Below, in pieces: positions 57,301 to 64,000 of a stretch of 64,000 nt of DNA. The notes beneath the pieces were generated by a model. The model ran no database searches and was not told the origin of the DNA. It was given only the letters and a program-made list of their open reading frames with translations. This DNA is from Taudactylus pleione (Eukaryota > Chordata > Amphibia > Anura > Myobatrachidae): positions 6,504,001 to 6,568,000 of the forward strand of contig JAUIMM010000702.1 of assembly GCA_031769625.1 (NCBI GenBank). Reading direction: 5' to 3'. The translations under genes were made by a program, and so were the position numbers. The number at the start of each line of letters is the position of its first letter. Position 1 is the first letter of the stretch.

Positions 57301-58820
57301 CTAATCCCCCAGTACTGTCCCCCACAGTAGCAGTCCCCCCAGTACTGTCCCCCCCCAGTAGCAGACCCCCCACTACTAATCCCCCCCAGTAGTAGTCCAC
57401 CACAGTACTAATCCCCCCAGTACAGTCACACCCCAGGTAGCAGTCCCCCCCAGTACTAATCCCCCCAGTACTGTCCCCCCCCCCAGTAGTAGTCCGCCAC
57501 AGTACTAATCCCCCCAGTACTGTCCCACCCCAGGTAGCAGTCCACCACAGTACTAATCCCCACTGTACAGTCCCCCCAGTACTAATCCCAACAGTACTGT
57601 CCCCCCCAGTAGCAGTCCCCCCCAGTACTGTCTCCCCGAGTAGCAGTCCCCCCAGTACTAATCCCCCCAAGTACTAATCCCCCCCAGTAGCAGTCCCCCC
57701 AGTACTAAACCCCCCAGTACTGCCCCCCCAGTACTTCCCCCCCAGTAGCAGTCTCCCCCCAATAGCAGTACCCCCCAGTACTAATCCCCCCAGTGCAGTC
57801 CCCCCCAGTACTAATCCCCCCAGGACTGTCCCCCCAGTAGCAGTCCCCCCCAGTACTAACCCCCCCAGTATTGTCCCCCCCAGTAGCAGTCCCCCCCACT
57901 ACTGTCCCCCCAGTACTAATCCCAACAATACTGTCCCCCCCAGTAGCAGTCCCCCCAGTACTAATCCCAACACTACTGTCCACCCCATTAGCAGTCCTCC
58001 CCGTACTAATCCCCCCCCAGTAGCAGTCCCCCCGTACTAATCCCCCCCAGTAGCAGTCCCCCCCAGTACTAATCCCCCCCAGTACTAATCCCCTCCTGTA
58101 GCAGTCCCCCCCATACTAATTCCCCCCTGTAGCAGTCCCCCCAGTACTAATCCCACCCCAGTAGCAGTCCCCCCCCATTACTAATCCTCCCAGTACTGTC
58201 CAACCCCAGTAGCAGTCCCACCCCAGTAGCAGTCCCCCCAGTACTGTCCCCCCCAGTACTAATCCCCCCTGTACTGTCCCCCATCAGTACTGTCCCCCCA
58301 ATTACTAATCCCCCCACTACTGTTACCCACCAGTACTGTCCCCCACCAATACTTGTCCCCCCCAGTACTAATCCCCACAGTACTAATCCCCACAGTATTG
58401 TCCCTCCTGTACTAATCCACACAGTACTGTCCCCCCAAGTAGCAGTCCCCCAAGAAGCAGTCCCCCACTTCTAATCCCCCCAGTACTGTCCCCCCCAGTC
58501 GCAGTTCCCCCAGTAGCAGTCCCCCCCAGTAGCAGTCCCCCCAGTAGCATTCCCCCCCAGTACTAATCCCCCCAGTACTGTCCCACCCCAGTAGCAGTCC
58601 CCCCAGTAGCAGTCCCCCCCAGTACTAATCCCCCCAGTACTGTCCCCCCCAGTAGCAGTCCCCAGTACTGTCCCCCCCAGTACTAATCCCCCCCAGTATT
58701 GTCCCCCACCAGTACTGTCCCCCCAATTACTAATCCCCCCACTACTGTTCCCCACCAGTACTGTCCCCCACCAATACTAGTCCCCCCCAATACAAGTCCC
58801 CCACCCCAGGAGCAGTCCCC
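54330..58820. repeat. Higher-order block, second copy
   Basis: Markers CTAATCGCGC (54339), ACGCAAGTAG (54861), CCCCAAAGT (56690), CATACTGTCCGCCCC (57131), TCACACCCCAGG (57426), ACACTACTGTCCACC (57970) and AGGAGCAGTC (58808) follow the order of the first copy at offsets of 10.4-10.8 kb. The offset shrinks from left to right, which means units were lost from or gained by one copy. Confidence 0.85.
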
Positions 58821-59509
58821 CCCAGTACTAATCCCCACAGTACTAATCCCCACAGTATTGTCCCCCCAGTACTAATCCACACAGTACTGTCCCCCCCAGT
58901 AGCAGTCCCCCCAGAAGCAGTCCCCCCCAGAAGCAGTCCCCCCAGTAGCAGTCCCCCCAGTAGCAGTCCCCCACTTCTAATCTCCCCAGTAGCAGTCCCC
59001 CACTTCTAATCCCCCCAGTACTGTCCCCCCCAGTCACAGTCCCCCTAGTAGCAGTCCCCCCCAGTAGCAGTCCCCCCAGTAGCAGTCCCCCCCAGTAGCC
59101 GTCCCCCCCAGTAGCAGTCCCCCCCAGTAGCAGTCCCCACCAGTACTAATCCCCACCAGTACTAATCCCCACAGTACTGTCCCCCCAGTACTAATCCCAA
59201 CAGTACTGTCCCCCCCAGTAGCAGTCCCCCCAGAAGCAGTCCCCCCAGAAGCAGTCCCCCACTTCTAATCTCCCCAGTATTGTCCCCCCCCAGTAGCAGT
59301 CCCCCCAGTAATGTCCCCCCCAGAAGCAGTCCCCCCAGTACTAATCCCCCCCAGTAGCAGTCCCCCCCAGTACAAATCCCACAAGTACTGTCCCCCCATT
59401 AGCATTCCCCCCCAGTACAAATCCCCCCAGTACTGTCCCCCCCAGTAGCAGTCCCCCCCAAGTAGCAATCCCCCTAGTACTAATCCCCCCCCAGTAGTCC
59501 CCCCAGTAC

Positions 59510-61370
59510 AAATCCCCCAAGTACTGTCCCATTCCAGTTGCAGTCCCCCCCAGTAGCAGTCCCACCCAGTACTGTCCCCCCATTAGCAGTCCCCCCAGTA
59601 CTACCAGTACTAATCCCATCAGTACTGTCCCCCCAGTACTAATCCCACCAGTACTGTCCCCCCAGTAGCAGTCCCCCCAGTACTAATCCCCCCAGTAGCA
59701 GTCCCCCCGTACTAATCCCCCAAGTAGCAGTCCCCCCGTACTAATCCCCCCCCAGTAGAAGTCCCTCCCGTACTAATCCCCCCCAGTAGCAGTCCCCCCC
59801 AGTACTAATACCCCCCAGTACTAATCCCCCCCTGTAGTAGTCCCCCCAGTACTAATCCCCCCTGTAGCAGTCCCCCCCAGTACTAATCCTCCTGTACAGT
59901 CCCCCCCAGTAGCAGTCCCACCCCAGTAGCAGACCCCACCAGTAGCAGTCCCCCCTGGTACTAATCCCCCAGTACAGTCCCCCCCAGTAGCAGTTCCACC
60001 TCAGTAGCAGTCCCACCCAGTAGCAGTCCCCCCAGTACTAATCCCCACCAGTAGCTGTTGCCCCCAGTACTAATCCCCGCCAGTTCTAATCCCCCCATTA
60101 CTAATCCCCCCTGTAGCAGTTCCCCCCAGTACTAATCCCCCCAGTACTATCCCCCCCAGTAGCAGTCCCCCCACTACTAATCCCCCCAGTACTAATCCCC
60201 CCCTACAGCAGTCCGCCCAGCACTAATCCCCCCAGTACTAATCCCCCCCTACAGCAGTCTGCCCAGCACTAATCCCCCCAGTACTGTCACCCCCCAGTAG
60301 CAGTCCCCCTCCAGTAGCAGTCCCCCCCAGTACTAATCCCCCGAGTAGCAGTCCCCCCCCAGTACTAATCCCCCCAGTAATCTGTCCCCCCCAGTAGCAC
60401 TCCCCCTCCGTACTAATCCCCCCCAGAAGTCCCCCCAGTACAAATCCCCCAAGTACTGTCCCATTCCAGTTGCAGTCCCCCCCAGTAGCAGTCCCACCCA
60501 GTACTGTCCCCCCATTAGCAGTCCCCCCAGTACTACCAGTACTAATCCCATCAGTACTGTCCCCACAGTACTAATCCCACCAGTACTGTCCCCGCAGTAG
60601 CAGTCCCCCCAGTAGCAGTCCCCCCCGTACTAATCCCCCAAGTAGCAGTCCCCCCGTACTAATCCCCCCAGTAGAAGTCCCTCCCATACTAATCCCCCCC
60701 AGTAGCAGTCCCCCCCAGTACTAATACCCCCCAGTACTAATCCCCCCCTGTAGTAGTCCCCCCAGTACTAATCCCCCCTGTAGCAGTCCCCCCAGTACTA
60801 ATCCTCCTGTACAGTCCCCCCCAGTAGCAGTCCCACCCCAGTAGCAGACCCCACCAGTAGCAGTCCCCCCAGTACTAATCCCCCCAGTACAGTCCCCCCC
60901 AGTAGCAGTTCCACCTCAGTAGCAGTCCCCCCCAGTAGCAGTCCCCCCAGTACTAATCCCCACCAGTAGCTGTTGCCCCCAGTACTAATCCCCGCCAGTT
61001 CTAATCCCCCCATTACTAATCCCCCCTGTAGCAGTTCCCCCCAGTACTAATCCCCCCAGTACTATCCCCCCCAGTAGCAGTCCCCCCACTACTAATCCCC
61101 CCAGTACTAATCCCCCCCTACAGCAGTCCGCCCAGCACTAATCCCCCCAGTACTAATCCCCCCCCTACAGCAGTCTGCCCAGCACTAATCCCCCCAGTAC
61201 TGTCACCCCCCAGTAGCAGTCCCCCCTGGTAGCAGTCCCCCCCCAGTAGCAGTCCCCCTCCAGTAGCAGTCCCCCCCAGTACTAATCCCCCGAGTAGCAG
61301 TCCCCCCCAGTACTAATCCCCCCAGTAATCTGTCACCCCCAGTAGCACTCCCCCTCCGTACTAATCCCCC
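59510..61370. repeat. Tandem duplication of about 0.93 kb in the array
   Basis: The marker AGTACTACCAGTAC at 59597 and 60529, the paired CTACAGCAGTCCGCCCAGC and CTACAGCAGTCTGCCCAGC units near 60203/60249 and 61118/61166, and the AGTAGCACTCCCCCTCCGT unit near 60393 and 61347 all repeat in order at an offset of 0.92-0.95 kb. Confidence 0.82.
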
Positions 61371-62559
61371 CCAGTACTAGTCCCCCACCAGTACTGTCCC
61401 CCCCAGTACTAATCCCCCCAGTACTGTCCCGCCAGTAGCAGAGCCCCACCCAAGTAGCAGTCCCCCCCAGTAGCAGTCCCCGCTCCAGTAGCAATCCCCC
61501 CAGTACTAACCCCCCCAGTAGCAGTCCCCCACAGTACTTATCCCCCCAGTAGCAATCCCCCCAATAGCAGTCCCCCCAGTACCATTCCCCCCAGTACTAA
61601 TCCCCCCAGCAGCATTCCCCCCATAGCAGTCCCCCCCAGGACTAATCCCCCCAGTAGCAGTACCCCCCAGTACTATTCCCCCCAGTACTAATCCCCCCAG
61701 TAGCAGTCCCCCCCAGTACTAATCCCCCCCAGTACTAATCCCCCCAGTAGCAGTCCCCCCCCAGTACTAATCCCCCCAGTACTGTCCCCCCCAGTAGCAG
61801 TCCCCAGTACTGTCCCCCCCAGTACTAATCCCCCCAGTAATGTCCCCCACCAGTACTGTCCCCCCAATTACTAATCACCCCACTAATGTTCCCCACCAGT
61901 ACTAATCCCCCCAGTACTGTCCCCCCCCAGTAGCAGTCCCCCCAGTACTAATCCTCCCCAGTAGCAGTCCCTCCAGTACTAATCCCCCCAGTACAGTCCC
62001 CCCAGTACTAATCCCCCCAGTACTAATTCCCCCAGTAGCAGTACCCCCCAGTCCCAGTATTATTCCCCCCAGTACTAATCCCCCCAGTAGCAGTCCCCCC
62101 CAGTACTAATACCCCCCAGTACTAATCCCCCCCAGTACTAATCCCCCCAGTAGCAGTCCCCCCCAGTACTAATCCCTCCAGTACTGTCCCCCCCAGAAGC
62201 AGTCCCACCCCAGTAGCAGTCCCCAGTACTGTCCCCCCAGTACTAATCCAACCCAGTACTGTCCCCCCAATTACTAATCCCCCCACTACTGTTCCCCACC
62301 AGTACTAATCCCCCCAGTACTGTCCCCCCCAGTAGCAGTCACCCCAGTACTAATCCTCCCCAGTAGCAGTCCCCCCAGTACTAATCCCCCCAGTACAGTC
62401 CCCCCTGTACTAATCCCCCCAGTACTAATTCCCCCAGTAATGTCCCCCCAGTAGCAGCCCCCCAGTACTAATCCCAACAGTACTGTCGCCCCAGTACTAA
62501 TCCCCCCAGTACTAATCCCCCCAGTACTAATCCCCCCAGTACTAATCCCCCCCAGTACT

Positions 62560-64000
62560 AATCCCCAAATTACTGTCCCCCCGTAGCAGTCCCCCCAGTA
62601 CTAATCCCCCCAGTAGCAGTCCCCCCAGTACTAATCCCCCCAGTACAGTCCACCCCAGTAGTTGTCCCCCCCAGTACTAATCCCCCCAGAAGCAGTCCCC
62701 CCCTGAGTAGCAGTCCCTCCCAGTACTAAGTCCCCCAGTACTGTACCCCCAAGTAGCAGCCCCCCCAGTACTAATCCCCACAGTACTCTCCCCCCCAGTA
62801 GCAGTCCCCCCCAGTACTAATCCCCCAGTACTGTCCCCCCCAGTAGCAGTCCCCCCCAGTACAAATCCCCCCAGTACTCTCCCCTCCCAGTAGCAGTCCC
62901 CCCAGTATTAATTCCCCCAGTACTGTCCCCCCCCAGTAGCAGTCCCCCCCAGTACTTATCCCCCCAGTAGCAGTCCCCCCCAGTACTAATACCCCCCATA
63001 CTGTCCGCCCCTGTAGCAGTCCCCCCCATTACTAATCCCCCAGTACTGTCCCCCCCAGTAGCAGTCCCCCCATTACTAATCCCCCCCAGTACTGTCCCCC
63101 TGAGTAGCAGTCCCCCCCCTGTACTAATCCCCCCAGTACTGTCCCCCCCAGTAGCAGTCCCCCCAATTACTAATCCCCCCAGTACTGTCCCCCCCAGTAG
63201 CGGTCCTCCCATTACTAATCCCCCAGTACTGTCCCCCCCAGTAGCAGTCCCCCCAGTACTGTCCCCCCCAGTAGCATACCCCCACTACTAATCCCCCCCA
63301 GTAGTAGTCCACCACAGTACTAATCCCCCCAGTACAGTCACACCCCAGGTAGCAGTCCCCCCCAGTACTGTCCCCCCCCAGTAGTAGTCCGACACAGTAC
63401 TAATCCCCCCAGTACTGTCCCACCCCAGGTAGCAGTCCGACACAGTACTAATCCCCACTGTACTGTCCCCCCAGTACTAATCCCAACAGTACTGTCCCCC
63501 CCAGTAGCAGTCCCCCCCAGTACTGTCCCCCCGAGTAGCAGTCCCCCCCAGTACTGTCCCCCCCAGTACTGTCCCCCCCAGTACTGTCCCCCCCAGTAGC
63601 AGTCCCCCCAGTACTAAACCCCCCAGTACTGTCCCCCCCAGTACTTCCCCCCCAGTAGCAGTACCCCCCCAATAGCAGTCCCCCCCAGTACTAGTCCCCC
63701 CCCAGTACTAATCCCCCCAGTACTGTCCCCCCCAGTAGCAGTCCCCCCCATTACTAATCCCCCCCAGTACTGTCCCCCCAGTACTAATCCCAACAGTATT
63801 GTCCCCCCCAGTAGCAGTCCCCCCCAGTACTGTCCCCCCAGTTCTAATCCCAACAATAGTGTCCCCCCCAGTAGCAGTCCCCCCAGTACTAATCACAACA
63901 CTACTGTCCACCCCATTAGCAGTCCTCCCCGTACTAATCCCCCCCCAGTAGCAGTCCCCCCGTACTAATCCCGCCCCAGTAGCAGCCCCCCTAGTACTAA
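62560..64000. repeat. Higher-order block, third copy (cut by window end)
   Basis: Markers CCCCAAAT (62563), CATACTGTCCGCCCC (62997), TCACACCCCAGG (63338) and ACACTACTGTCCACC (63898) follow the order of the second copy at an offset of about 5.87-5.93 kb. The block runs off the window. Confidence 0.8.

Larger units (their letters stand above)
41326..64000. repeat. 22.7-kb C-rich minisatellite (15-bp unit), continues past window
   Basis: An uninterrupted tandem array. The main units are AGTACTAATCCCCCC and AGTAGCAGTCCCCCC (15 bp) and AGTACTGTCCCCCC (14 bp), with C-runs varying mostly from 4 to 8; on the order of 1,500 units fit in the span. The first part (41326-41900) is dominated by AGTAGTAATCCCCCC and AGTAGCAGTCCCCCC, then AGTACT-containing units take over. 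The plus strand is almost free of G outside AGT, GTA and GCAG; the minus strand carries G-runs every 8-10 nt. Apparent open frames (for example 303 codons at 56759-57670, minus) encode only GGLVLGG, GGISTGG, GGTATGG or DCYWGG-type repeats, as follows from a unit divisible by three, and are not genes. Confidence 0.97.

Noticed and set aside
41392..63911. Dozens of minus-strand open frames of 60-303 codons in the C-rich array, with Gly-rich products
   Set aside because: They follow from a 15-bp unit without stops in two frames. They have no independent start context, no domain and no codon pattern other than the repeat, so they are not listed as genes.
41326..64000. CRISPR-like regular repeat spacing
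   Set aside because: The spacing is the unit itself; there are no unique spacers, and the context is a vertebrate genome.

Overview
This window looks like intronic and intergenic DNA from a vertebrate with a large, transposon-rich genome, most likely a frog (anuran amphibian). The host gene content supports this (two spliced exons of a Kelch-like gene, best matched to KLHL8), as does the mobile-element mix: DIRS tyrosine-recombinase retroelements, a Penelope-like element with GIY-YIG, Tc1, hAT, Harbinger, L1 and a gammaretrovirus-like endogenous provirus. No bacterial-type genes, CRISPR arrays, rRNA or convincing tRNA genes were seen. The organism call is inference; no species name is claimed.

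Layout. 1-3577 is upstream intron of KLHL8, with several dispersed repeats. 3578-3779 is a penultimate coding exon (kelch repeats), and 17702-17825 is the last coding exon with its stop codon, followed by a 3'UTR and a candidate poly(A) signal at 18779-18784. The 13.9-kb intron between them (3780-17701) holds a decayed Tc1 element (5567-6883) with an odd palindromic end, and a DIRS element (about 7340-16800) that carries a second DIRS element (about 7590-12480) inserted inside it. Both DIRS copies show inverted terminal repeats, internal complementary regions, gag, RT/RNase H and tyrosine recombinase remnants.

17826-41325 is intergenic DNA with no further host gene that I can support. It is a stack of transposons: a second copy of a palindrome-bearing repeat also present at 2340-2730, a Harbinger transposase fragment, several short hAT-type foldback MITEs with exact or near-exact 8-bp target duplications, an L1 (about 23490-31500) split by a 1.5-kb hAT element and by a 2.9-kb Penelope-like element, a DIRS left-end fragment, a 2.3-kb hAT element and an endogenous retrovirus remnant (integrase, minus strand).

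41326-64000 (over a third of the window) is one uninterrupted C-rich minisatellite with a unit of about 15 bp (AGTACTAATCCCCCC, AGTAGCAGTCCCCCC and the 14-bp AGTACTGTCCCCCC). It begins inside the retroviral integrase remnant and runs off the right edge. Rare variant units recur in the same order at spacings near 10.6-10.8 kb and 5.9 kb, so it has higher-order structure. Long open frames in this array (up to 303 codons on the minus strand) come from the unit length being a multiple of three and are not treated as genes. The array is the most unusual feature of the window.
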